Of a stretch of 35,142 nt of DNA, positions 1 through 7,867 are shown in pieces. Position 1 is the first letter of the stretch. Each line of letters opens with the position of its first letter. The position numbers and the translations under genes are program-made. The notes under the pieces were generated by a model. It worked only from the letters and a program-made list of their open reading frames with translations, was not told the origin of the DNA and made no database searches. The DNA is from Asticcacaulis sp. (GTDB lineage Bacteria > Pseudomonadota > Alphaproteobacteria > Caulobacterales > Caulobacteraceae): the NCBI RefSeq assembly GCF_027484505.1, contig NZ_JAIXSV010000064.1, forward strand, positions 1-35,142. Reading direction: 5' to 3'.

Positions 1-2
1 AA

Positions 3-215
3 CTGACCCTGCTGATCGGGGCCTATGCGCAGGGCTATTATCTCAATGACCGCCTCAGCCTGACCGAACGCGTGCGGCGGGCGGATGAGTACGGCGCGTT
101 TTTTCCGCTGGTGCACCCTTCGCCGCGCAACCGCCTGTGGCTGAGCCGTCACCCTTGGCTCGAAGCCGAGATAGTGCCGCGATTACGCGCGCGTTTGCGG
201 GGTTTGGGCCTATAA
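3..215 (+). CDS. Uracil-DNA glycosylase family protein (C-terminal part)
   Basis: The gene enters from the left edge and ends at TAA 213-215, leaving about 70 residues. The fragment contains LLIGAYAQGYYL, and then HPSPRNRLWLSRHPWLE. The HPSPRN segment is the conserved DNA-intercalation/active-site loop at the C-terminus of uracil-DNA glycosylase superfamily proteins. From the family, the protein would excise uracil or related damaged bases from DNA. The N-terminal catalytic motif lies outside the window, so the exact subfamily cannot be decided. It converges on the CDF transporter gene across a short palindromic spacer. Confidence 0.8.
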   Translation: MTLLIGAYAQGYYLNDRLSLTERVRRADEYGAFFPLVHPSPRNRLWLSRHPWLEAEIVPRLRARLRGLGL

Positions 216-251
216 TCTCCTCCCTGTAACGAAGGCATAGGGAGAGAGATT
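214..251. terminator. Imperfect hairpin between convergent genes
   Basis: AATCTCCTCCCT is followed after about 13 bases by AGGGAGAGAGATT, which can pair with it apart from one extra base. The hairpin sits exactly between the stop codons of the glycosylase (+) and the CDF transporter (-), so a bidirectional terminator is plausible. It may also be a degenerate copy of the CCTCCC repeat family seen elsewhere in the window. Confidence 0.4.
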
Positions 252-918
252 ATTGCCCCTTCAATTCGGTCAAGGCCTGCTGCGTGATGCGCGTCGCGGC
301 CTGAAGCCCCATCGCCACCATGATCAGGGCGACAATGGCGTCGGGTAGCGTGTTCTGTGTGAAGTACACACCGACCGCCGCCGCCAGCACCATCAGATTG
401 CCGATGGCGTCGTTGCGCGTACACAGCCACACCGACATCACGTTGGAGTCGCCTTCGCGGTACTTCCACAACAACAGCGCCGAACCGACATTGGCCGCGA
501 CCGCCAGAAGACTGATCAGGCCCATCACCTCAGCGCGCGGCACATCCCCCGTATAGACCTGCCACAAGGTCGTGCCCATGATCCACAAGGCAAACCCGAA
601 CATACTGGCCGCCTTGAGCAGCGAGGCTTTGGCGCGAACCTTAACCGCCGCCGTGAGGACAAACAGGCTGAGCGCGATATTGGCCGCATCCCCGGCAAAG
701 TCGAGCGAATCGGCCAGCAGCGCTTTCGACTGACTTTGCAGGCCGGCGCAGATTTCGACGAAGAACATCACGGCATTGATGGCCATCACCCACCACAGGG
801 CGCGGCGATAGGCCGGATCGGTGGCCGGACCTATGTCGTGGCTGTGGCTGTGATGATCGTGCCCGTGATTGTGAGGGCTGTGATCATGATCATCATGATG
901 ATAGGAATGCGCGGACAT
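250..918 (-). CDS. Short cation diffusion facilitator (CDF) transporter
   Basis: This 222-residue protein has a His/Asp-rich cytoplasmic N-terminus (residues 5-27, many HDH/HSH motifs) followed by about six hydrophobic helices. Helix 2 holds the metal motif D73-x3-D77 (within ADSLDFAGDAAN). Helix 5 holds D170-x3-N174 (within RNDAIGN), where family members normally have D/H-x3-D. The usual C-terminal ferredoxin-like metal-sensing domain is absent, because the protein ends soon after helix 6. CDF proteins export Zn, Co, Cd or Mn by proton antiport across the inner membrane. A GAGG ribosome binding site precedes the ATG at 918. It is divergent from the FMN reductase gene. The transported metal cannot be told from sequence. 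Confidence 0.85.
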   Translation of the reverse strand: MSAHSYHHDDHDHSPHNHGHDHHSHSHDIGPATDPAYRRALWWVMAINAVMFFVEICAGLQSQSKALLADSLDFAGDAANIALSLFVLTAAVKVRAKASLLKAASMFGFALWIMGTTLWQVYTGDVPRAEVMGLISLLAVAANVGSALLLWKYREGDSNVMSVWLCTRNDAIGNLMVLAAAVGVYFTQNTLPDAIVALIMVAMGLQAATRITQQALTELKGQ

Positions 919-1017
919 AGGACCTCATTCAGCAGGCAAACAGCTTGCGCCTTTTCATCTGCCGGGTGCAAGCTATTATCCCGTTCAGGGTTGCAGCCCC
1001 GTCAGGCCCGGCCTATG

Positions 1018-1031
1018 TGTAGCTAACTACA
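1018..1031. promoter_or_regulatory. TGTAG-N4-CTACA inverted repeat, candidate operator
   Basis: A perfect 5-bp inverted repeat with a 4-bp spacer (CTAA) lies in the divergent intergenic region between the CDF transporter and the FMN reductase, 25 bases before the reductase start. Position and symmetry suit a dimeric repressor (HxlR- or ArsR-type sites are similar in layout), but no regulator gene is adjacent. Confidence 0.35.
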
Positions 1032-1055
1032 TTACAGATCACGCGAGGTACTGCC

Positions 1056-1610
1056 ATGTCCAGCCCTAAGCTCATCGCCATTTCCGGTTCGCTGCGCAAA
1101 GCGTCCTATACGACGGCCCTGCTGCGCACCCTGGCGGCCAATGCCCCGGCCGGTGTCGAGATTGAAGTCGCCGAAGTGGCCGATATTCCCGTCTACAATC
1201 AGGACCTGGATGTCGAGCCCTATCCGGAAGGCGTGGCGCGTCTGCGCGCTCAGGTTCTGGCGGCGGACGGCGTGCTGATTGGCAGCCCGGAATATAACTA
1301 CGCCATGCCGGGGTCGATCAAGAACCTGCTCGACTGGCTGTCGCGTCCCTATGGCAAGGCCGCGCTGGCGGGCAAACCCGCCCTGATTATCACCACCTCA
1401 CCGGCTTCGACCGGCGGCGTGCGGGCGCAATCGCAGATCCGCGGCACTCTGGCGGCCATTGGCGCGCATCCGCTGGGCGGCGCTGAGGTGGTCGTGCCCT
1501 TTATCGACAAAAAGACCACCGACGGTGTGTTTACGGATGAAGGCACGCTGAGCTTTATCGAAGCGCAGGTCAAACGACTGGTCGATGAGATCGAGGTGCG
1601 TAAGAAGTAA
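1056..1610 (+). CDS. NADPH-dependent FMN reductase / quinone reductase
   Basis: This 184-residue flavodoxin-like protein carries the FMN phosphate-binding loop near its N-terminus (SGSLRKASYTTALL, residues 10-23). The second signature is GSPEYNYAMPGSIKNLLDW (about 77-94), typical of the ChrR/YieF/azoreductase-like FMN_red family. Such soluble dimers use NAD(P)H to reduce quinones, chromate or FMN by two-electron transfer, mainly as protection against oxidative stress. The length matches the family. The start is supported by GAGG seven bases upstream of the ATG. The natural substrate is not readable from sequence. Confidence 0.9.
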   Translation: MSSPKLIAISGSLRKASYTTALLRTLAANAPAGVEIEVAEVADIPVYNQDLDVEPYPEGVARLRAQVLAADGVLIGSPEYNYAMPGSIKNLLDWLSRPYGKAALAGKPALIITTSPASTGGVRAQSQIRGTLAAIGAHPLGGAEVVVPFIDKKTTDGVFTDEGTLSFIEAQVKRLVDEIEVRKK

Positions 1611-1618
1611 GTATTTTA

Positions 1619-1909
1619 GCCACGAAAAGCACGAAAAGGCTGTCCCGCTGATATTGCCCGAAGGGCTTTTACCGTCTGTGCGGCAAGCCCAAGTGAGGGG
1701 CTTGGCGCTCCGAAGGGCTTTGAACCACAGATTACACAGATTTCACAGATTGGCGCTGCGCGCCGCTGCGTGACGCAGACACGGATAATTTGTGAAATCT
1801 GTGTAATCTGTGGTTTCTATAATCTGACGTGGCTTAACGCTGTATTTGATACGTCAGGCGCAGACCCGTGCCACAAACCCCCGTTCGTGCTTTTTGTGTT
1901 TTTCGTGGC
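1619..1909. repeat. Nested inverted repeats filling the intergenic region
   Basis: An outer pair (1619-1638 and 1890-1909) matches at 18 of 20 positions and is built on GCCACGAAAA. An inner perfect 25-bp pair lies at 1723-1747 and 1791-1815, built on AACCACAGATTACACAGA. The two pairs are concentric and fill the 306-bp gap between the FMN reductase and the next - strand gene. No credible gene was seen in it. Confidence 0.8.
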
Positions 1910-1917
1910 CAATTCTT

Positions 1918-2487
1918 TCAAACCAGCCGCACCGACTTTGCGCCGGATTCGTTCAGCAGCAGGAACAGGTCAATGACCGCCTTGGGCGGGGCCGAGCCGA
2001 AGTCGATGCGGAACTGCCCGTCTTCGAAGCGGAAACTGTGCAGCACATTGGCCAGTGCCTCGCGGTGTTCGTCCTCGCCTTCGCGCGGCGTGGTCCAGTC
2101 TTCGAACCACACCTGCAAATCGGCCTTTGACGGCAGGGCCACGTCGCTCAACACCACCACATCGTCCCAACGCAGGCGTTCAATGACAATGTCCATGCCG
2201 GTAATCGTCACGGTGATCGGCTTGAAGCTCAGCATCCGTGACGGCTCAAAGCGCACGACGCGCGGGTCAGAGTCGGTGATCAGATAATCGGCCACCAGAA
2301 GGCCGTCGAACAGGGCCGCGTCTTCGGCCTCCAGCAGCACTTCGGGCTCACCGGCATTGCCCGCCATGCGGTGATTTTCGATAAATGAGCGATATTGCTC
2401 AAGGTAATGGGTGCGCGCCTGCTGGAGAAAATTCACCAGAGGCCGCAGGCCGTGCTGGGTGTAGCGTTCAGAAGCGGTATCGGTCAT
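1918..2487 (-). CDS. Conserved hypothetical protein
   Basis: A 189-residue soluble protein with no signal peptide or membrane segment. The composition is acidic, with an N-terminal helical part (residues 1-45) followed by a predicted beta-rich region (VRFEPSRMLSFKPITVTITGMDIVIERLRWDD). I do not recognise the family and see no catalytic motif. Codon use and GC content match the neighbouring housekeeping genes, so it is likely a real gene rather than a shadow. It lies upstream of, and on the same strand as, the outer repeat pair at 1619-1909. Confidence 0.65.
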   Translation of the reverse strand: MTDTASERYTQHGLRPLVNFLQQARTHYLEQYRSFIENHRMAGNAGEPEVLLEAEDAALFDGLLVADYLITDSDPRVVRFEPSRMLSFKPITVTITGMDIVIERLRWDDVVVLSDVALPSKADLQVWFEDWTTPREGEDEHREALANVLHSFRFEDGQFRIDFGSAPPKAVIDLFLLLNESGAKSVRLV

Positions 2488-2539
2488 GTCTGCCGTGATA
2501 GCGGTTTCAGGCGACGGACGCCAGACCTACCTGCCCTGT

Positions 2540-2665
2540 CTACCGCGTCGATTTATCGAGCGCTTCACCTACCGACTCGATGTCGCGGCCGACGCCCTTG
2601 ATGGTGTTACAGGCCGACAGCACCGGCAAAATGGCGATCAGCGACAGAATGACAAGACGCTTCAT
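2540..2665 (-). CDS. Entericidin A/B-family small lipoprotein
   Basis: This 41-residue ORF begins MKRLVILSLI, with a hydrophobic stretch and a lipobox LSAC (Cys19), followed by NTIKGVGRDIESVGEAL. That pattern (short signal, lipidated Cys, NT..G.G.D....G.A.) is characteristic of entericidin-like lipoproteins. The mature lipopeptide would have about 23 residues and be anchored to the membrane. Entericidins of enterobacteria are linked to stationary-phase/osmotic stress, while in alphaproteobacteria the role is largely unknown. The start ATG reads 2665-2663 and the stop TAG 2542-2540. Confidence 0.8.
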   Translation of the reverse strand: MKRLVILSLIAILPVLSACNTIKGVGRDIESVGEALDKSTR

Positions 2666-2775
2666 GGCAACGAATCCTTCTCAAAAACAGGACAGATGCG
2701 AGACGGTTAATCCGAAGCTGCGCCGCTGGCAATGAAGGAGTCATGCCGGAAGATAAGGGCAAAATAAAGAAGCCA

Positions 2776-2982
2776 TCAATGACTGTGGAACAGGCTCAGC
2801 TTTTCCGGCGCCTTGCGCTCCCACAGATACTCATGCAGCGGGAAGACAAGGGTCTGCACCACCGGCTCCAGCAGGCCGATGCCCAGCGCAATGGCCCAGT
2901 TGCCGGTCAGCACAAAGGCGACGGTCGAAGCGACCAGAACGTGAATGGTCCCGTAGGACAGGGTTTTGGCAATCAGACGCAT
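2776..2982 (-). CDS. DUF2061 small membrane protein
   Basis: A 68-residue protein with the opening RLIAKTLSYGTIHVLVA, a second hydrophobic helix (WAIALGIGLLEPVVQTLVF) and the ending HEYLWER. This layout of KTLSYR-like start, two membrane helices and H-E-x-x-W matches the DUF2061 family of predicted inner-membrane proteins. Function is unknown. It is downstream of and on the opposite strand from a half copy of the CCTCCCC repeat. Confidence 0.75.
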   Translation of the reverse strand: MRLIAKTLSYGTIHVLVASTVAFVLTGNWAIALGIGLLEPVVQTLVFPLHEYLWERKAPEKLSLFHSH

Positions 2983-3084
2983 GACGGGTCTCCTGCGGAG
3001 CGATCTCCGGTGTGCCCTGAGAATAGGCGCGGAGGGCGTAAGAGGGAAATTGATCCTCTTTGAGTTTTAAGTAAGTTAAATCTA

Positions 3085-3132
3085 TACCTCCCCGCTGGCG
3101 GGGGACCGCGAAGCGAACGGGGGTGGGGTGGA
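3085..3132. repeat. Half copy of CCTCCCC palindromic repeat
   Basis: ACCTCCCCGCTGGCGGGGG forms a short hairpin and is followed by the GCGAACGGGGGTGGGGTGG tail seen in the complete element at 5588-5720. Only one arm is present, so this is a half element located just before the flavoprotein gene. Confidence 0.8.
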
Positions 3133-3209
3133 CTTTCCGCCCGCTCACATCAAACCCAAGACTCAAACGGCGGCTTGCCTTAAGGCGAAGCATAGGCCTA
3201 AACAGCCTT

Positions 3210-4415
3210 ATGACCGCCTCCCCTTCCATCGCCGTGATTGGCGCCGGCCCCGCCGGGCTGATGCTGGCCGAACGCCTCAGCGCCGCGGGCCTGCGGGTTG
3301 ATATCTATGACCGTATGCCCTCGGTGGCGCGCAAGTTTCTGATGGCCGGGCGCGGCGGGCTGAACCTCACCCATTCCGAGCCTCTGGCGGCCTTTATTGG
3401 GCGCTATGGGGCGCAGGCGGCGACGCTCAGACCCGCCATCGAGGCCTTTCCACCCAAAGCCTTGCGCGACTGGGCCGACGGGCTTTCGGCCGACACCTTC
3501 GTCGGGACCAGCGGGCGGGTCTTCCCGAAGGCGTTGAAGGCCTCGCCCCTGTTGCGCCAGTGGCTGGCGCGACTGGAAGCCCCAAGTTCTGGCATGGGGG
3601 TCCGCTTTCATCTGCGCCATACGTGGACCGGCTGGGACGGATCGGCACTGATGTTCGATCATCTGGGCCAAAGCGTGCGCGTCGAAGCCGATGTGACCGT
3701 GCTGGCGCTGGGCGGGGCCAGTTGGCCGCGACTGGGCTCAGACGGCGGCTGGACCCGCTTGCTGAGCGAAAAAGGCGTGCCCGTCGCGCCGTTGCGCCCG
3801 GCCAATATGGGCTTTCGCGTCGGCTGGAGCGCCCTGCTCCGCGACAAATTCGCCGGGGAGCCGTTGAAAAACGTCGCCCTGACCTTTGATGGCCGCACGC
3901 GCAAGGGCGAGTTGATGCTGACCCGCGACGGGGTCGAAGGCGGGCTGGTCTACGCCTTTGCCGCCGCCCTGCGCGACGCGGTCGAACGCAAGGGCGCGGC
4001 GGTGGCGTCGTTAGACCTCAAGCCCGAATGGTCGGAGGCGCAAATCCAGAACCGCCTATCGCGCGGGGCCAAAAACGACAGCCTGAGCAATCGCTTACGC
4101 AAGACCCTGAACCTGACCCCGGCGCAGATTGCCGTGCTGCGCGAAGGCGATCAGGCGGTTACCCCGGCCCTGATCCCAAGTCTTATCAAAGCCGTGCCGC
4201 TGACTCTGACCGGGGCGCAGGGGCTGGAGCGCGCCATATCGAGCGCCGGGGGTATCCGCTTCGACGCACTGACGGCAGATTACGAACTGAAGGCCCTGCC
4301 CGGTGTCTATGCCATCGGCGAAATGCTCGACTGGGAGGCCCCAACCGGCGGCTACCTGCTTCAGGCCTGTTTCAGTCAGGCGGTGTGGACGGCTGAGGCG
4401 ATCTTGCGTAAGTAA
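3210..4415 (+). CDS. TIGR03862-type FAD-binding flavoprotein (HI0933-like)
   Basis: A 401-residue protein with an N-terminal dinucleotide-binding fold (IAVIGAGPAGLMLAERL, residues 6-22). It continues with ARKFLMAGRGGLNLTHSE, the signature loop of HI0933/YhiN-like flavoproteins, and ends with GEMLDWEAPTGGYLLQACFSQA, the FAD-contacting C-terminal motif. This places it in the TIGR03862 subgroup of putative NAD(P)/FAD-dependent oxidoreductases, whose substrate is unknown. I chose the ATG at 3210 because the Rossmann strand starts six residues later. The in-frame extension to 3123 overlaps the repeat and has no homology-like features. A phosphatase gene follows after 6 bases. Confidence 0.9.
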   Translation: MTASPSIAVIGAGPAGLMLAERLSAAGLRVDIYDRMPSVARKFLMAGRGGLNLTHSEPLAAFIGRYGAQAATLRPAIEAFPPKALRDWADGLSADTFVGTSGRVFPKALKASPLLRQWLARLEAPSSGMGVRFHLRHTWTGWDGSALMFDHLGQSVRVEADVTVLALGGASWPRLGSDGGWTRLLSEKGVPVAPLRPANMGFRVGWSALLRDKFAGEPLKNVALTFDGRTRKGELMLTRDGVEGGLVYAFAAALRDAVERKGAAVASLDLKPEWSEAQIQNRLSRGAKNDSLSNRLRKTLNLTPAQIAVLREGDQAVTPALIPSLIKAVPLTLTGAQGLERAISSAGGIRFDALTADYELKALPGVYAIGEMLDWEAPTGGYLLQACFSQAVWTAEAILRK

Positions 4416-4421
4416 AACGTC

Positions 4422-4745
4422 ATGCAACGCGTCCTGTTCCTTTGTACGGCGAATAAACTGCGCAGCCCTACGGCTGAGCAGGTGTTTTCACAGTACCCTA
4501 ATCTCGAAGTGTCATCAGCGGGACTTGGCAATGACGCCGCTGAGCCATTGACGCCTGAGCATCTCGAAAGTGTGGACACCATCTTCGTTATGGAAAAAGC
4601 GCATCGTAACAAGTTGAGCCAAAAGTTCAAAAAGCACATTGGCAACGCCAGGGTCATTTGCCTCAACATTCCGGATGAGTACGCCTATATGGACCCGGAG
4701 CTTATCACCTTGCTCAAGACCCGCGTGGGTCCGCACCTGCGCTAA
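4422..4745 (+). CDS. Low-molecular-weight protein tyrosine phosphatase-like protein
   Basis: This 107-residue protein opens with VLFLCTANKLRSPTAE, the C-x5-R-S phosphate-binding loop of LMW phosphatases and arsenate reductases. It is shorter than classical LMW-PTPs (about 150 residues). The C-terminal part LNIPDEYAYMDPELITLL supplies an Asp in the position expected for the general acid (DP motif). Members of this short subgroup probably dephosphorylate phosphotyrosine or a small phosphoester. It is probably co-transcribed with the flavoprotein 6 bases upstream. Its TAA overlaps the TAG of the convergent gene. Confidence 0.8.
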   Translation: MQRVLFLCTANKLRSPTAEQVFSQYPNLEVSSAGLGNDAAEPLTPEHLESVDTIFVMEKAHRNKLSQKFKKHIGNARVICLNIPDEYAYMDPELITLLKTRVGPHLR

Positions 4746-5575
4746 AACTCCGGCTTGAATATCCCCGGCTCATAGCCGAAATCGCGCGTGGCCGCCGTGT
4801 GATCAAAAATCAGATCGGTATTCATGCGCAAGGCCATATGCACATTGCCTTTCAGCGCCGAACCGGGCCGCAGTAGACCCAAGACCCCGAACCCCAGCCG
4901 CCACGCCCCTTCCGGCAGGCTGAGGATACGCGCCGGTTTACCCTTAGACGCAAATATCCGCGCCACCATCTCGCGATAGCTGAGCGTCTCCCCGCCCGAC
5001 AGGTCATAGGCACGATTGGCCGTGGCCCCGGTCGCAAGCACCTCCACAGCGGCTTTGGCCAGATCACGGGCATGGACCGGCTGCCGCAGGCCTGACGCAG
5101 GCCCGCACACCGGAAACACGCCCAGCCGGTCGATGGTGGCGGCGATGCGGCTTATGTTCTGATCGCGGCCTTCATCATAGATCAGGGTGGGCCGCAGGAT
5201 CGTCCAGTCCACGTCGTGCGTGGCGCAAAAGGCTTCGATGCGCGCCTCGGCCTCGCTCAGGAGTTCGACGACGCGGCGTTCTTCCGGCTGCGGCGAATAG
5301 GTCTTAGAAAAGCGCGAAGTCGAGGAAAAGGCGACGACGCGCTTCATGCCCTGCGCCCACAAGACCTCCAGCACGGCCTCGGTGATCAGCCAGAGAGGCG
5401 AGGTCACAATGACATGCGCAAAGCCTTCGCCCTCAAAGGCCTGGGGGTGCATCAGATCGAGGCACAGGTCATTGGCCTGTTTTGGCTTGCGCGTGGTGAA
5501 TGCGGCCTGCGGCACGATGTCGCGCAGCCTTTGCCCCACAAGGCTTGTCGAACCGATGACTAATATCTTGCTCAT
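4742..5575 (-). CDS. NAD(P)-dependent epimerase/dehydratase-like protein (atypical SDR)
   Basis: A 277-residue protein whose N-terminus KILVIGSTSLVGQRL is a variant GxxxxxGxxL nucleotide-binding loop. It continues with WTILRPTLIYDEGRDQNI (the RPTLIYG-like substrate-loop motif of extended SDRs) and RAYDLSGGETLSYREM, usual in NmrA/complex-I NDUFA9-like epimerases. It probably binds NAD(P), but the usual catalytic YxxxK is not evident. It could therefore be a binding or assembly factor rather than an enzyme. I place the start at 5575 because AGGA lies 6 bases upstream, instead of at 5590. It converges with the phosphatase gene, sharing bases 4742-4745. Confidence 0.8.
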   Translation of the reverse strand: MSKILVIGSTSLVGQRLRDIVPQAAFTTRKPKQANDLCLDLMHPQAFEGEGFAHVIVTSPLWLITEAVLEVLWAQGMKRVVAFSSTSRFSKTYSPQPEERRVVELLSEAEARIEAFCATHDVDWTILRPTLIYDEGRDQNISRIAATIDRLGVFPVCGPASGLRQPVHARDLAKAAVEVLATGATANRAYDLSGGETLSYREMVARIFASKGKPARILSLPEGAWRLGFGVLGLLRPGSALKGNVHMALRMNTDLIFDHTAATRDFGYEPGIFKPEF

Positions 5576-5587
5576 ACGGCTTCCTAT

Positions 5588-5720
5588 CATACCTCCCCGC
5601 TGGCGGGGAGGGGGACCATGAGGGGAGCGAACGGTGGTGGGGTGGCATATTCAGGCACCTTTATCCACCCCACCCGTCATCGCTTCGCGATGCCACCCTC
5701 CCCGCCAGCGGGGAGGTATG
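5588..5720. repeat. Complete CCTCCCC palindromic element (reference copy)
   Basis: Perfect 22-bp outer arms at 5588-5609 and 5699-5720. Each arm is itself a hairpin (CCTCCCCGCTGGCGGGGAGG). Inside are the partly complementary segments GGTGGGGTGG and CCACCCCACC. The whole 133-bp unit is a two-level palindrome with no coding potential, placed between two divergent genes. It is the best-preserved copy in the window. Confidence 0.9.
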
Positions 5721-5794
5721 AGATTTGTTAGACTTGCCTCCTTTCCCTCATCGGCCTATGTCTCGCAGCCGTATTCCCAAAAAGAGTCCCGGTC

Positions 5795-7327
5795 ATGAGC
5801 GCCTACAAATCCCTGCGAGATTTCATAGCCAAGCTCGAGCGCGAAGGCGAGCTGGTGCGGGTCACGGAGCCCGTCTCCACCCACCTCGAAATGACCGAGA
5901 TCCAGACCCGTCTGCTGGCCGAAAAAGGCCCGGCGGTCCTGTTCGAAAACGTCATCATGCCCGATGGCTCAAAGTCCGACATGCCGGTGCTGGTCAACCT
6001 GTTCGGCACGGTCAAGCGCGTCGCCATGGGCGTCACACTCGAAGGCAAGGACCGCACCAATCCGCAGGACCTGCGCGAAGTGGGTGAGCTTCTGGCCTTC
6101 CTGCGGCAACCCGAACCGCCGCGCGGCTTCAAGGACGCCCTCAGCATGCTGCCGCTGGCCAAGACGGTGATGGGGATGCGTCCCAAGACCGTCTCGAAGG
6201 CCCCCGTACAGGAGGTGGTGCAGACGGGTGATCAGATCGACCTGACGCGTCTGCCGGTGCAGGGCTGCTGGCCCGGTGAGCCGGCGCCGCTGATCACCTG
6301 GGGCCTTGTGGTCACCAAGGGGCCGTCGGAAGCGCGCGAAGACGATTTCAACCTCGGCATCTATCGCATGCAGGTGCTGGGCAAGGACCGTGCCATCATG
6401 CGCTGGCTGGCCCACCGCGGCGGGGCGCAGCACCACGCCCGCTGGAAGAAGGCCAAAAAGAAAGAGCCCCTGCCCGCCTGCGTGGTGCTGGGGGCCGATC
6501 CGGGCACCATGCGCGTCGCCGTGACGCCGGTGCCGGATACGCGCAGCGAGTATCAGTTCGCGGGGCTCTTGCGAGGGGCCAAGGCCGAGCTGGTGCCGGC
6601 CAAGACCGTGCCGTTGATGGTGCCTGCCGAAGCCGAAATCGTCCTCGAAGGTCATGTGCTGCTCGATGACTATGCCGACGAAGGCCCCTATGGCGACCAC
6701 ACCGGCTATTACAATTCGGTCGAAAAATTCCCGGTGTTTCAGGTGTCGGCCATCACGCGGCGCAAGCAGCCCATCTATCTCTCGACCTTCACCGGCCGCC
6801 CGCCCGATGAGCCGTCTGTGCTGGGTGAAGCGCTAAATGAGGTGTTTATCCCGCTGATCCGTCAGCAGTTTCCGGAGATTGTCGATTTCTGGCTGCCGCC
6901 CGAAGGGTGTTCGTACCGCATCGCCGTCATTTCGATGAAGAAGGCCTATCCGGGCCACGCCAAGCGCGTGATGATGGGCGCGTGGTCGTATCTGCGGCAG
7001 TTCATGTACACCAAATGGCTGATCGTCGTGGATGATGACATCAACTGCCGCGACTGGAAGGACGTGATGTGGGCGATTTCGACGCGCATGGACCCGGCGC
7101 GCGATATTACGGTGATTGAAAACACGCCGATCGACTATCTCGACTTCGCCTCACCGGAAAGCGGTCTGGGGTCGAAGATCGGTCTCGACGCCACCAATAA
7201 GTGGGAGCCGGAAACCCACCGCGAATGGGGCGAAAAACTGTATATGGAACAGGACGTCATCGACCGCGTCAGCGAAAAATGGGCAGCCATGGGCCTGCCG
7301 GGGACGGGTAAGCCGATCTGGAAATAG
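5795..7327 (+). CDS. ubiD: UbiD-family prenylated-FMN-dependent decarboxylase
   Basis: A 510-residue protein of typical UbiD length. The signature [12 protein letters not shown] is present in [19 protein letters not shown], where the catalytic acidic residues of the family lie. Also present are an N-terminal [18 protein letters not shown] and the region [20 protein letters not shown]. UbiD removes the carboxyl group from 3-polyprenyl-4-hydroxybenzoate in ubiquinone synthesis, using prenylated FMN supplied by UbiX. Other UbiD relatives act on different aromatic acids. No ubiX or other ubi gene is adjacent, so the ubiquinone role rests on family similarity. A membrane-protein gene follows after 8 bases, suggesting co-transcription. 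Confidence 0.9.
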   Translation: MSAYKSLRDFIAKLEREGELVRVTEPVSTHLEMTEIQTRLLAEKGPAVLFENVIMPDGSKSDMPVLVNLFGTVKRVAMGVTLEGKDRTNPQDLREVGELLAFLRQPEPPRGFKDALSMLPLAKTVMGMRPKTVSKAPVQEVVQTGDQIDLTRLPVQGCWPGEPAPLITWGLVVTKGPSEAREDDFNLGIYRMQVLGKDRAIMRWLAHRGGAQHHARWKKAKKKEPLPACVVLGADPGTMRVAVTPVPDTRSEYQFAGLLRGAKAELVPAKTVPLMVPAEAEIVLEGHVLLDDYADEGPYGDHTGYYNSVEKFPVFQVSAITRRKQPIYLSTFTGRPPDEPSVLGEALNEVFIPLIRQQFPEIVDFWLPPEGCSYRIAVISMKKAYPGHAKRVMMGAWSYLRQFMYTKWLIVVDDDINCRDWKDVMWAISTRMDPARDITVIENTPIDYLDFASPESGLGSKIGLDATNKWEPETHREWGEKLYMEQDVIDRVSEKWAAMGLPGTGKPIWK

Positions 7328-7335
7328 GAGGGGTT

Positions 7336-7752
7336 ATGCGGGGGGTATGGCTGCTTCTGTTCAGCATCACGGCGGTGATCGGCAACGGTATTTTTGCCTT
7401 TACCGATCTCGCCTGGCGGCTCTCAAGGTCTCCTACGGAAAGCTATCCGGAGATACTTTATGCGGCGTATTTCTTTCCGACCTCTGTGCTGCTTCTGATC
7501 GACTCTGTACTTCTGCTGTGGGCGAAAAAGCCGTCGCCCCAGAACGAGCTTTGGCTTGCTGCGGATGCAAAACTGGCCGGTTTGGGCCTGCTGAGCCTGT
7601 TGTTTGTACTGCCGTTCAATGGAAAATGGTCGTTCGTGCAATCAGTTGGACAAGTCGTTATCGACTGTTATGTGTTTGTCGCCTACCCGCTTTATCTCTA
7701 TTTGACTGCACGCGGGATCAGGCAGATTTGGCGTTTTCAGGTGTCAAATTAG
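7336..7752 (+). CDS. Four-helix membrane protein, unknown function
   Basis: A 138-residue hydrophobic protein with about four predicted membrane helices (residues 3-22, 42-62, 78-95, 105-127). I recognise no family. The start is strongly supported by AGGAGGGG four bases upstream of the ATG, and the gene begins 8 bases after the UbiD stop. It is likely translated from the same transcript. Base composition is slightly more AT-rich than its neighbours. Confidence 0.7.
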   Translation: MRGVWLLLFSITAVIGNGIFAFTDLAWRLSRSPTESYPEILYAAYFFPTSVLLLIDSVLLLWAKKPSPQNELWLAADAKLAGLGLLSLLFVLPFNGKWSFVQSVGQVVIDCYVFVAYPLYLYLTARGIRQIWRFQVSN

Positions 7753-7867
7753 CGACCTGCATCGCCTCATCGTCATTGACTGGTTAGGCCTGTCGATCTG
7801 GAAACGCCTCTCCTACCTGTGCCGGAAGCATGGGTTGGATAGAGTGCGCAATAATCTCTGAAAAGGC

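Noticed and set aside
1585-1976. Short ORFs in the nested repeat region downstream of the FMN reductase
   Set aside because: They run through inverted-repeat DNA, overlap each other, and have no motifs.
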